Assembly: GCA_005223375.1 (NCBI GenBank) | Contig: RXOD01004812.1 | Span: 1 to 18,080, forward strand | DNA: 18,080 bases | DNA from: Amoebophrya sp. AT5.2 | Lineage: Eukaryota > Sar > Dinophyceae > Syndiniales > Amoebophryaceae | Direction: 5' to 3' | Part shown: one piece after another, positions 8,701 to 16,287 of the stretch | Layout of the letters: each line of letters begins with the position of its first letter | How positions within the stretch are numbered: the first letter of the stretch is position 1 | Translations under genes and position numbers: made by a program | The notes under the pieces: model-generated | Databases searched by the model: none | The model's input: the letters and a program-made list of their open reading frames with translations, nothing else | What the model was told of the DNA's origin: nothing

Positions 8701-10796
8701 CGTGACCGCGGTGCCGCGGATAACCATCGCCCAGAAGCTCGACGTTTTGTCGTCACAAGCAAAAATCGCGGGGAACAGAGCAGTACTTCGCGAGATTTTT
8801 GTCTAGTACTGCTGGTCCGCGTGCTACAGTAGTTGATTTCATCTTGCTCGCATCCTTGGTTCTTCTCTCGGCTACTAGGAGCTCAGGAGTAGGAGATGGT
8901 ATCATAGTGCTGCGGGGGGCTGCTCCCGCGCCAGCGCCTCGTCCCCATAGTTTCTATTGCCATCGCAGGTAGTCGAGGGCGCGATTCTGTATGGGAAGTT
9001 CATGGCTCCGGAGATCACCGCTGCCGGCAAGTACCCGCCGGCCAAGGTGATGGTGCTCGGAGCCGGCGTGGCCGGGCTCGCCGCCATCGGCACGACCGTC
9101 GCGTTGGGTGCGGTGTGTCGCGCCTGGGACGTGCGGGATGTGAGTGATCAGGTCGAGTCCCTGGGCGGTTCTTGGATCACGGTTGATTTCAAGGAAGAGG
9201 GCGCCGGCGCGGGCGGCTACGCCAAGGAGTCTTCCGCGGCGTTCCAGGAGGCACAAAAACAGACGTTCGCGAAGCACTGCGGGGAGTGCGACATCGTGAT
9301 CACCACCGCGGCCATTCCGGGCCGCCCGAGCCCGAAGCTGCTCGAGGCGTGGATGCTGGACAAGATGAAGCCCGGGTCAGTTGTCATCGACCTCGCCGCG
9401 CTCGGGGGGGGCAACTGCACGGAAACCGTGAAGGGGGAGGTGGTCGTGTACAACGGCAAGGTGACCATCTGCGGGCAGCTGGACTTCCCGAGCAAGATGG
9501 CGAGACAGGCGTCGGAAATGTACTCGAACAACATGTACAACCTGCTGGAGCACGTGATGAGCGCGAAGAAATCCGCCGACAGCAAGCCCTCCGCGGCCGA
9601 CGTTTTGCCGAACCTGGTTGCCAACCAATCGGGCGACCTGGACGAGGTCGTGTGCACGCAATTAAGGAGCGGAAAAACGGGCCATTTCTGTGGAGATTGT
9701 TCTGGCGGTGGGAGACTTCCTTGCACTTCCTCTCGTAGCTGGTCTCGTATGGTCGGGAGCAAGAACGCGGCGCCCAGACTCTTGAGTGGTCTCGTAGTGT
9801 GTCTTGTGTTTCGTCTCGCCTTCGGTCTCGGCAATAGGGAAATCGCTTAAAAAGTAGCTGCAAAAAGTGCCGCGGCCAAAAATGGGCTCGTTTTTCATCG
9901 CTCTCTAACGCAAATCGTGTGCAGTTACGGGGGCAAAGTGATCACCAGCCCGCCGCCGCCGATGCCAACTGCGCCGCCGGCGAAGCCGAAAGACTCCGCA
10001 GGGAGCGCCTCCGGAACCGACACGAAGGTGAAGATCGCGAAGGCGTCCCTGATCTCGAACAGTGTCTTCCTCACGTCGCAGTTCGCCATGTTTTTCTTTG
10101 CGGTGCTGATGCTGGGCGTGGCGTTCCTGGACAACGAAATCCTGATCGAGCTGATGATGGTCTTCATGCTGGCGGCCTGGGTGGGCTACATGCTGGTGTA
10201 CGGCGTGCACCCAGCGCTGCACACGCCACTCATGAGCGTGAGCAACGCAATCTCGGGACAGGTAGAAATAACACCATTGGAGCTAGTAGTCCCGATGAAC
10301 CGTATATCGTAGATGAAGTCATCGAGTAGTATTTGCAGTTGCACTTGCAGACCCAGACCACAACAGCTTTTTGTTACCGCAGACGGGATTTCGCAGTCTT
10401 ATTCCAGAGGTAGTGGGTTAGGTTGGTCCGTGTATGTAATGATACTGCAGTGGCAGTGGTGAGCCGGGCTGGTGCTCGGACGCGGCTTCAACCCGCGGGG
10501 GGTCGTGAGGCCCAGGGGTTCGATTCCTCCTCCGCTGCGATTTTGGCAAAACGCGCCAGGACAGCAGCCAAGACGTCGACCCATTCTGCTACCAGCAAAT
10601 CCGAACTCGATTCCGAACAAAGGTAATTTTGGGCGGCATTTTCATGGTTTCTTCGGAGGATACAGACGGAGACATCAACAGTACGGCTCTACTCGGGGCA
10701 GTCGCCGTGTTCATCGCGGCCATGAACGTGGCGGGAGGCTTCGCGGTCACTTTCAAGATGCTCAAAATGTTCGTTACGGAGAAGGAGAAGGCGTGA
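5737..10796 (+). CDS. NNT: Proton-translocating NAD(P) transhydrogenase, fused beta-alpha type
   Basis: Eight exons: 5737-6666, 6779-6909, 7315-7531, 7665-8301, 8466-8782, 8969-9651, 9925-10261, 10623-10796; their sum is divisible by three (1141 residues). It transfers hydride between NADH and NADP+ coupled to proton movement across a membrane, in most eukaryotes the mitochondrial inner membrane. Domain order is dIIb, the PntB membrane part (to ~residue 370; [21 protein letters not shown]), dIII that binds NADP(H) (~400-565; [40 protein letters not shown]), a Glu/Lys linker, dI that binds NAD(H) (~598-965; [16 protein letters not shown] at ~775, TTAAIPGRP), then dIIa ([20 protein letters not shown] helix, [11 protein letters not shown] end). 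This is PntB followed by PntA, as in Eimeria and Entamoeba and unlike animal NNT. Six introns fit GT-AG; intron 2 does not. The C terminus after FKMLKMF is short, as in bacterial PntA. No clear targeting peptide precedes ATG 5737. Confidence 0.95.
6905..7314 (+). mobile_element. Introner-like intron 2 of transhydrogenase: CTGAT repeats and inverted ends, no GT-AG
   Basis: Protein homology ([14 protein letters not shown]) forces this intron between the CTGAT copies at 6905-6909 and 7310-7314. The excised length is 405 nt, and the cut may fall anywhere within the repeat. None of those placements starts with GT or ends with AG: a TAG stop blocks the only nearby GT (6914), and TAA at 7307 blocks upstream acceptors. 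Inside the ends, 6949-6961 (GCAGGCTTTGTCA) is the exact reverse complement of 7254-7266, and 6920-6933 matches the reverse complement of 7283-7296 at 12 of 14 positions. The two blocks are spaced 15 and 16 nt apart in the two arms, giving ~42-bp terminal inverted repeats. Target-site duplication plus inverted repeats is the hallmark of a non-autonomous DNA transposon. No transposase is encoded. Confidence 0.75.
9648..9923 (+). mobile_element. Introner-like intron 6 of transhydrogenase: 9-bp direct repeat and inverted ends
   Basis: TCGTGTGCA occurs at 9648-9656 and again at 9915-9923, exactly at the two exon edges. Just inside, 9666-9687 (GGAGCGGAAAAACGGGCC then ATTT) resembles the reverse complement of ~9878-9905 (GAGCGATGAAAAACGAGCCC then ATTTTT) with one 2-nt and one 1-nt gap. 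Precise excision between the repeats keeps the frame ([11 protein letters not shown]). A GT-AG placement also exists (9652-9924, giving EVV-YGGKVI), so unlike intron 2 this one can be spliced conventionally. Confidence 0.65.
10453..10539 (+). tRNA. tRNA-Sec: Selenocysteine tRNA (anticodon TCA), inside the last intron of the transhydrogenase
   Basis: An 87-nt cloverleaf with the special eukaryotic tRNA-Sec geometry. A 9-nt acceptor stem (10453-10461 with 10530-10538) has a U-U mismatch at pair 8, the same place as in human tRNA-Sec. A 6-bp D stem with a 4-nt TGGT loop spans 10464-10479. The anticodon arm CGCGG-CTTCAAC-CCGCG is at 10481-10497, anticodon TCA at 10488-10490. A long variable arm GGGTC-GTGA-GGCCC is at 10500-10513. 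The T arm has a 4-bp stem and TTCGATT loop (10515-10529), and G 10539 is the discriminator. The 9/4 acceptor/T-stem split and 6-bp D stem separate it from Ser or Leu tRNAs. GGTTCGATTCC is a perfect Pol III B box, and TTTT follows at 10541. No CCA is encoded. It decodes UGA as selenocysteine, so selenoproteins should exist in this organism. It lies in the sense direction within intron 10262-10622. Confidence 0.93.
10541..10544 (+). terminator. Pol III terminator of tRNA-Sec
   Basis: A TTTT run begins two bases after the discriminator base of the Sec tRNA, the usual RNA polymerase III stop signal. It suggests the tRNA is an independent Pol III unit and not only released from the spliced intron. 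Confidence 0.6.
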
Positions 10797-12150
10797 GCTC
10801 AGGGCTCGAGTCGGTTAGGCTATAGAAACGTACAAATTGTGACTGGAACGAGAAGGACAGTAGGAGCAGCATAGAGGAACAGATAAGTAAGTACGCTTTA
10901 CGTAGTGGTTTGTTTTTGAATGAAAGCATACGCTTGGAGGTATAGTCAGTAGCGCAGTCGCAGACGCAGAGGATTTGCCGCGACAGTTTCATCGCTGAGA
11001 CCCTAGGCTACCCGATTGCACCTGTTTGTATATATTTCTACGAGCGAAAATTAAATGGTAATCGCATTTAGCTGAAGCTGCAGCCATGCATGCTACAAGT
11101 ATCGCAACGCAACCTGCTGGACCAAGAAAATCGTGATCGATCCAACTGCCACAGTTGTATAAAACGGCAGGATCTTCAGAAGGATATTCATGCAAAGACA
11201 TGATCTCGCAGACGCATGGCATTTTGAGCATGTGCATCTTCCCCCGCATAAATCAAGCGCACGCCCGGCATATGAAAACACAGGGCAGCACGCAGAGGAG
11301 GAGCACGTGTAAGAAAAGAAGCTGCAGCTGCGCAGGCAAATGACACTTTTTCAAGCGGTTTCACTCCGATAGATGGGTTACTTACATCATCTTTCTATCA
11401 ACTTGTGCGTCTCACGTCGAATCATTCAGAATAGCACCAGTTTATCAAAAATTTCAATACGAATCAAAAGTGTTCCTTTTCTGGCAAGCGTTACCAATAC
11501 ACTGACTCTACTGGAGGACCTTTTCTGTCAAAACCGCTTGGAAGCAAATAATAAAAAGGAATGACAAGGGCGTCGCGCTAGCGGAGTTGCGGCCATCCCG
11601 ATCCTTGCGACGCCGGTGGTCAAATGTTCGCTTGGGCTTTGTTTATCTTTGTCATCTACTGTGGATGCCCCAGGTCTGATAGTCGAAGACGTGGCGTGTC
11701 GCGAGCACGAGGTCAAGCTGATCACCCGCGTAGTTGCTGCGAATCGTGCCGCGATGCGAGGCATGCAGAAGGTTAAGTAAGTAAGTAGCTCGTTCTGGTG
11801 CTCGTCCACCACCCTCCGCCGGTCCAGGTCCAGGTCCAGGAATTTATCCAATGTGACTCAGTCGCGAAGATCTGTGGGATGCTAACGGGATCGCTCCTGA
11901 TCACTTTCCGTTCATGTGTCTGTGGCAGTTCATCGTGTTTTGAGTAGCGTTTAAGGCAAAGTGAAAGTCAAACGGATAGTACGGTGGAAATGCTGCCTCA
12001 GAGTAAAATTTTTAAAGTGACGTGCCCACGACTGGGCAAACTCTCTGAACAAGAAAGAACTACAGACGTACTTACTTCTTGACGCCCCGTTGAGAGTTTC
12101 AGCCACACTACTGGTAATCGTTTGCGCGAACGCGAAGCAGTAGACCAAAG
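10797..12150. other. Long stretch between transhydrogenase and methyltransferase genes, mostly unexplained
   Basis: No recognised gene. One coding-like open frame lies at 11565-11780 (listed separately). Features seen: GTAAGT repeats at 11776-11788, three copies of GGTCCA at 11821-11838, and a 16-nt sequence (11957-11972) repeated exactly inside a later intron (15798-15813). The last ~200 bases probably hold the promoter/5' leader of the methyltransferase gene. Confidence 0.45.
11565..11780 (+). CDS. Possible orphan exon (open frame without start codon)
   Basis: Between TGA 11562 and TAA 11778 the plus strand stays open for 71 codons and reads like protein in its second half (DAPGLIVEDVACREHEVKLI, then TRVVAANRAAMRGMQKVK). 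There is no usable ATG near the beginning, and the stop sits inside AAGGTTAAGTAAGTAAG, a donor-like context (GTTAAG or GTAAGT). It could be an internal exon of a small gene whose other exons I cannot place. An antisense frame (11528-11851, 107 codons) covers the same bases, so the strand is not certain. Confidence 0.22.
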   Translation, partial: QGRRASGVAAIPILATPVVKCSLGLCLSLSSTVDAPGLIVEDVACREHEVKLITRVVAANRAAMRGMQKVK

Positions 12151-14607
12151 ATGGCGACCCACACGGAGCGGATAATTACCCGCGTCTTCGGCGGGTCTGG
12201 CTTTGGACGAGAAGACGGGATGAATGCCAGCGGCAGTCCGCGTCGGAGCACTAGCGGCGAGCATCCCTGCCCCGCCGCGAAGAGGCAGCGGGTCTCTATC
12301 GGCCAAAGCGTGACAGCGCAACGACCAGAGGGCGCAGCTGATATCGAGGCCGACTTCATTTTCCTGTCCGAGTCCGAGGTGAGGGGGATCGAAAAGGAAG
12401 TGCACTACCAGGAGTACGACTTGAGCGACTTGCTGTCGACCTGCTTCGCAGAAATAGTGGGTTCTCCGAAAACTTCTCCCACCAGCAGCTGCGACGGTCC
12501 AAAAAATTCCTCCGCGAACACTTCTTTGCCCCTGCTGAAGAGCGCGTGGGCCAAGATACGGGCGCTGAAGGACCTCCTGAATCGCGAGAAGACGAAAATA
12601 AACCGTTATCAGCTGAACATGACGAAGCAGGAGCGGCATGCCGACTACGGAAACGCTTACGGGCTGAACCCGAAAACGAAGGACGTGGATCTGGCGCGCG
12701 TTCTGTGGAACTTCGACGAGTTTGAGTGCCACAAAGGTATGATAGGCATGGAGAGCGACCAGCTCAAAACGCGCATCCTTATGGACGTCTTCTACGCGAA
12801 GCTCACCGACGCAATTTACCTAATGCACTTCAAGAAGGAGCTGCTCGAGGAATTCAACCTGAAGCGGTTCTCCAACGCGGCCCTGAAAATGACAGAGGTG
12901 CTGGTGAAGGAGGAGCTGGTCGAGGCTGCTGTTAGCAGCCCAACTACAGCACCAGTTTCTTCGTCCGCATCCGCAGATCATGGGGCACAAGAAAGGAAAA
13001 AAACGCTGCGCCACTTCGCGAACGCCGAGCTCCCTGGGTCCTTCCTGTGCGCTGTCAACTGCCACCTGAGGCTGCACTGCAACGCAAATTCCTGCTCCGA
13101 GCAAGCTGCTTCTGCGTCGACCTCGACCCACATCGCCGATTACGACTGGGTCGGCAACTCGCTGCTCCCGGGAGACATGGGACCGAATTCTCCGGGTCTG
13201 CCCGACTACTGGGGATTCTACGAGCAGCATCCGGACCGGTGGCTGATGCGCGAGGAATTCTCGTCCCAGATCGTGAGGCTGCTGCAGCAGACGCGGCTGT
13301 TTTCGGAGGTCAACACATCAGACGAAAAATTGGTGCATCTGATCGTAAAAGAACCGGGGAAGAGCCAAAACCGCGAAACGAAAACAATGGTGACCACAGT
13401 GTCCGAAGAAAAGCTGTATCCGACCATCGCGGCGAAAGTAGGGAGAATACGAGTGCCACAGCCGGAAGCTGGTCGTGAAGGAAGCCGTGGCAGCTTGAGT
13501 GCGACGAGATCGAGCTCTTGCGACGTTTTCGTCGACATGCGATCTAGCTCCAGTCCGGCCGGCCCGGGTAGTGCAGAGGAAGCGAAGGACGCACCTGGTC
13601 GGACGCTGCTTTTGTTTCTCGAAACTGAGCTGAAGGACATGTTCGCAAATGTTGCCTGTGTCGAAGTTCTGACGGGGGGGGAGCCAACCCTGGCAAGCCC
13701 AGGTCGAGGCGGGAAAGGAATCTGCATCCGGCTGACAAAAAAGATAAGAAAGTCCTCATCTCACGACGACGAGCATGCTGCATCTTCAAGAACAATGAAC
13801 GGCGACATCTGTGACGACGGCAACCTAAAGTACATCTCCGACCAGTTCACAAGCGAGAAGAAGGTGCACCTGTACACCTCGGACGCTGGAATCGGGTTGG
13901 ACATAGACGAGTTTGCGGAGCAGGAGATGGTGGAGTCCAGGCTGAAGCTGGCGGAAGTCGTCTGCGCTCTGCTGTCGCTTCGGCCTAATGGCAGCATGAT
14001 GATCAAGATGTACACGTTTTTCGAACGCGTCACCATCGAGGTTTTGGTGTTGCTCAGCAAATACTGGTTTCGGGAGCTGAAAGTCGTGAAGCCAATGAGC
14101 AGCAAGCCGACGAATAGTGAGGTGTACTTAGTGGGCAAGGGGTTTCTGGGAGGCGAGCGCTCGCAGACGGCTGCAGGTCGTGAGGGAGGTGAGACAACAC
14201 CCGCGGACGAAATAAATGCGGATACAACTATGAGGAAGCAGATCCTGCAGCTCTTTCTGCACAAGTTGAAGCACTGGGATGCGGAGAGCGTCGAGACGAT
14301 CTTCTCGCCCGCAATTCCGATTGGGCTGAGCCTTGACCCCGCCGACCTGTCCCGGTTCCAGGCTGCGCTCGAACAGCTGTATTACCGCCAAGCGATGTGG
14401 ATCAACCGGAACTTGTTCTACATGAGGAAGTTCTGGGTCAGCAACGGCCTGGAAAAAAGGGCGAAAACGGTGCAAGACCTGCAGAAGCAGGCGCGGCGGG
14501 TACAGAACGAACTGAAGCCGGTGGTGAAGGCTTACTTCGAGAAATTCGTCGAGGACTACGGCTTCGTCAGGAAGCTGACTGACGAAGAAAACGAGATCGT
14601 GTTTTAG
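12151..14607 (+). CDS. Adrift/FtsJ-type RNA cap 2'-O-methyltransferase, 818 aa, intronless
   Basis: A single uninterrupted frame from ATG 12151. The family transfers a methyl group from S-adenosylmethionine to ribose 2'-OH of cap-proximal mRNA nucleotides (CMTR2 in animals; related enzymes in large DNA viruses). Visible motifs: a substrate-side lysine in AALKMTEVL (K246); an SAM-binding ELPGSFLCAVNCHL segment (~293-306); DYDWVGNSL (~330-337); the Asp loop HLYTSDAGIGLD (D578); NGSMMIKMYTFF (K619); and KPMSSKPTNSEVYLVGKGF (E657). The K-D-K-E tetrad is complete, so activity is plausible. Low-complexity Ser/Ala/Gly/Glu insertions (~262-282, 312-327, 436-482, 668-692) and a helical, basic C terminus (~760-805) make it larger than the core domain. 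A KRQR cluster near residue 44 could be a nuclear signal. All neighbours except the PIG-Y-like gene have introns. Whether it is CMTR2 proper or a viral-type relative cannot be decided by eye. Confidence 0.85.
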   Translation: MATHTERIITRVFGGSGFGREDGMNASGSPRRSTSGEHPCPAAKRQRVSIGQSVTAQRPEGAADIEADFIFLSESEVRGIEKEVHYQEYDLSDLLSTCFAEIVGSPKTSPTSSCDGPKNSSANTSLPLLKSAWAKIRALKDLLNREKTKINRYQLNMTKQERHADYGNAYGLNPKTKDVDLARVLWNFDEFECHKGMIGMESDQLKTRILMDVFYAKLTDAIYLMHFKKELLEEFNLKRFSNAALKMTEVLVKEELVEAAVSSPTTAPVSSSASADHGAQERKKTLRHFANAELPGSFLCAVNCHLRLHCNANSCSEQAASASTSTHIADYDWVGNSLLPGDMGPNSPGLPDYWGFYEQHPDRWLMREEFSSQIVRLLQQTRLFSEVNTSDEKLVHLIVKEPGKSQNRETKTMVTTVSEEKLYPTIAAKVGRIRVPQPEAGREGSRGSLSATRSSSCDVFVDMRSSSSPAGPGSAEEAKDAPGRTLLLFLETELKDMFANVACVEVLTGGEPTLASPGRGGKGICIRLTKKIRKSSSHDDEHAASSRTMNGDICDDGNLKYISDQFTSEKKVHLYTSDAGIGLDIDEFAEQEMVESRLKLAEVVCALLSLRPNGSMMIKMYTFFERVTIEVLVLLSKYWFRELKVVKPMSSKPTNSEVYLVGKGFLGGERSQTAAGREGGETTPADEINADTTMRKQILQLFLHKLKHWDAESVETIFSPAIPIGLSLDPADLSRFQAALEQLYYRQAMWINRNLFYMRKFWVSNGLEKRAKTVQDLQKQARRVQNELKPVVKAYFEKFVEDYGFVRKLTDEENEIVF

Positions 14608-14881
14608 GCCGCCCGCGGATCCTGTAAGTACTTAGGCGGAGGTTCTTGGTGCTTCTGAAGAATGACCGTTTTCGCAGATGAGGAGGGTGCTGTCTTCGAC
14701 GGTGTTCTTGTTTGGATGTGAAGCAAATGAGAGTAACATGAAGTTCAAGGTGCACCATGATGCAAATTACGGTCAAATTTTTGTTTGTCACCCGTCAATG
14801 AATATGTGTCTGTTGGTGCTTCTTGTTTGCCTGTTGGTTCCAACAATCGGTCGTGCGCACCACATCAGCAGAGGATGATCG

Positions 14882-15330
14882 ATGATAATCAATGTGGTCG
14901 AGCGAACGCGCGAATCTCGGGAATTGACGATTCACATGAAATGTCTCGGTCTTCAGCTTCGGGATCATGGACACCAAACACTTCGGGAGCATGCAGCATT
15001 TTCTGTCGGCCTTTCCACTAAAAATCAGCCGCGTAGAACCGTGATAGCGTTGTTTCGACACCAGTCGCCGTATGTGGAAGAGTTTATAAAAATGTACTTA
15101 GATGTAGAAGAGCAGTTAAAGATGAGGTACCTGTATCAACATCAAGCGGGAATCGAATTCGATAAGAAAAGACGAGATTACGCTTACGGTACTCTATTGG
15201 CAACAAAAAATGATTACGGGCACTAGCTGCTGAATGGGAAGCGGAAGCTGCACGTAGCGTGGATAGGATCAATGGGTTGAGCGTGAGAACCGGGGCCAAT
15301 AACCACAAGCAGCTTCATCTAGACCTGTGA
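14882..15330 (+). CDS. Weak small gene with possible 38-nt intron
   Basis: A frame from ATG 14882 runs to TAG 15224; the 3' part reads YVEEFIKMYLDVEEQLKMRY and then AGIEFDKKRRDYAYG. If GTACTC at 15189 is the donor and CACTAG ending 15226 the acceptor, a 38-nt intron leaves and the frame continues as AAEWEAEAARSVDRINGLSV up to TGA 15328. That joined C terminus is charged and helix-like and ends 51 nt before the next gene. The first ~50 codons look less like protein, so the true 5' end may be another exon. Codon choice is more AT-rich than in neighbouring genes. No family is recognised. Equally it may be a chance frame. Confidence 0.3.
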
Positions 15331-15381
15331 AGCCGGCGGTGTTTCTGGCGCAGGCCTTTCAACCTGTCGTAGTATACGAAC

Positions 15382-16287
15382 ATGGATCGCGCGCTTGACG
15401 AATTGATAAGATCTCGTCCTCCAAAGCCCAAAATCTTCCGGCAGGAGCAGGAAGACGGCAGCTGGACAACCATGTACCATTGTACAGATCCGCCAGCCGC
15501 TCGCTCCATTTTGCAGGGGGGACTTCGTGCGGGTCCAACACCGGGGCTCATTGGTCGGGCGTGTTACGTCTGTCTCTGGCCACAGGAGGCAATGGCCCGG
15601 TCCCGGAAATTGGACAAAACCAACGCCGTTATGCTGCAAATGGAGGTCGATCTTGGCTGGACAGGAGAGTGGCCTCGGAAGTCTCGTGTTACCGCGGAGG
15701 ATTTGCAGGAATATGATTTGGGATCGGGCAAGGTACCTACTGCAATCGCAGTCACATTCTACTCGTAAGATTAATGAAGTACTAGTAAGTAACAAGTCAA
15801 AGTGAAAGTCAAAGATGTATGTGTATCACATTCGATTTCAGATTTCGATTGATACAACCGATTGAATTTTTGATATGATGATCATCCCCTCGGCCCCCGC
15901 ACCCCTAAAGCCAAATCAATATCAATGATATTTTTTTTGGGAGAAAATATTTGTATCCAGCAACAAAACCACCCTCAGGTCAAGGGCATCGACTCCTGGG
16001 CGATCTTCGAGCCGTGGAACAAGATCCGGAATATTAAGCTGCTGTTTGGAGACAAAGAGGCCGACAGGAAGCCCCCACAACCTCCCACCCCGGTTCTGCG
16101 AAGTGCTCTCGAAGTCTCATGTAGAAACGTGCTCGAGCGCAGGGAAGCGGCGAAAATAAGTCGAAATCGAAAAATGAGGGGCATGACGATGATTATCAGG
16201 GTGTCAAAGGCAAAAAAAGCCCAGCCACGAAAGACTGGCGGCAGCCTGGTCATCAAGAGGAACCAGAAGCAGAGACGAATCCGATAA
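15382..16287 (+). CDS. PARP-like ADP-ribosyltransferase-fold protein, copy 1
   Basis: Two exons, 15382-15732 and 15979-16287 (219 residues), joined by a GT-AG intron of 246 nt. The N-terminal ~130 residues carry a PARP-like signature: WTTMYHCTDPPAARSILQGG (the H of the H-Y-E fold; compare YHGT...ILxxG), GLIGRACYVCLWPQEAMARS (the Y), then a VMLQMEVDLG strand. After the intron comes SWAIFEPWNKIRNIKLLF, the last core strand. The third catalytic position is unclear and may not be Glu. The C-terminal ~80 residues are rich in Lys/Arg/Pro, possibly disordered or nucleic-acid binding. PARP-type domains move ADP-ribose from NAD+ to proteins or nucleic acids; activity here is inference. Its closest relative in the window is the copy at 17213, from which it differs in intron position and in tail (basic here, acidic there). 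Confidence 0.65.
15798..15813 (+). repeat. 16-nt exact repeat, second copy at 11957-11972
   Basis: CAAAGTGAAAGTCAAA occurs here, inside the intron of the first PARP-like gene, and identically at 11957-11972 upstream of the methyltransferase gene. Flanking bases do not match well. A chance exact 16-mer in a window this size is unlikely, so both may be remnants of a dispersed repeat. Confidence 0.5.

Noticed and set aside
9217..9863. Antisense frames of 159 and 205 codons opposite transhydrogenase exon 6
   Set aside because: They mirror the codons of the conserved NAD-binding domain and run into the intron without similarity to anything.
10447..10461. Alternative 5' end of the Sec tRNA at the first GCAGTGG copy (10447)
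   Set aside because: Starting at 10453 gives the 9-nt acceptor stem, two-base linker and 6-bp D stem of tRNA-Sec; starting at 10447 breaks pairs 8-9 and lengthens the linker.
11528..11851. Antisense 107-codon frame
   Set aside because: No recognisable motif; the plus-strand reading of the same bases looks slightly more protein-like, and neither is secure.
15150..15175. B-box-like ATTCGATTCCC on the minus strand
   Set aside because: Flanks do not pair into a T stem and no anticodon arm or acceptor stem is found.
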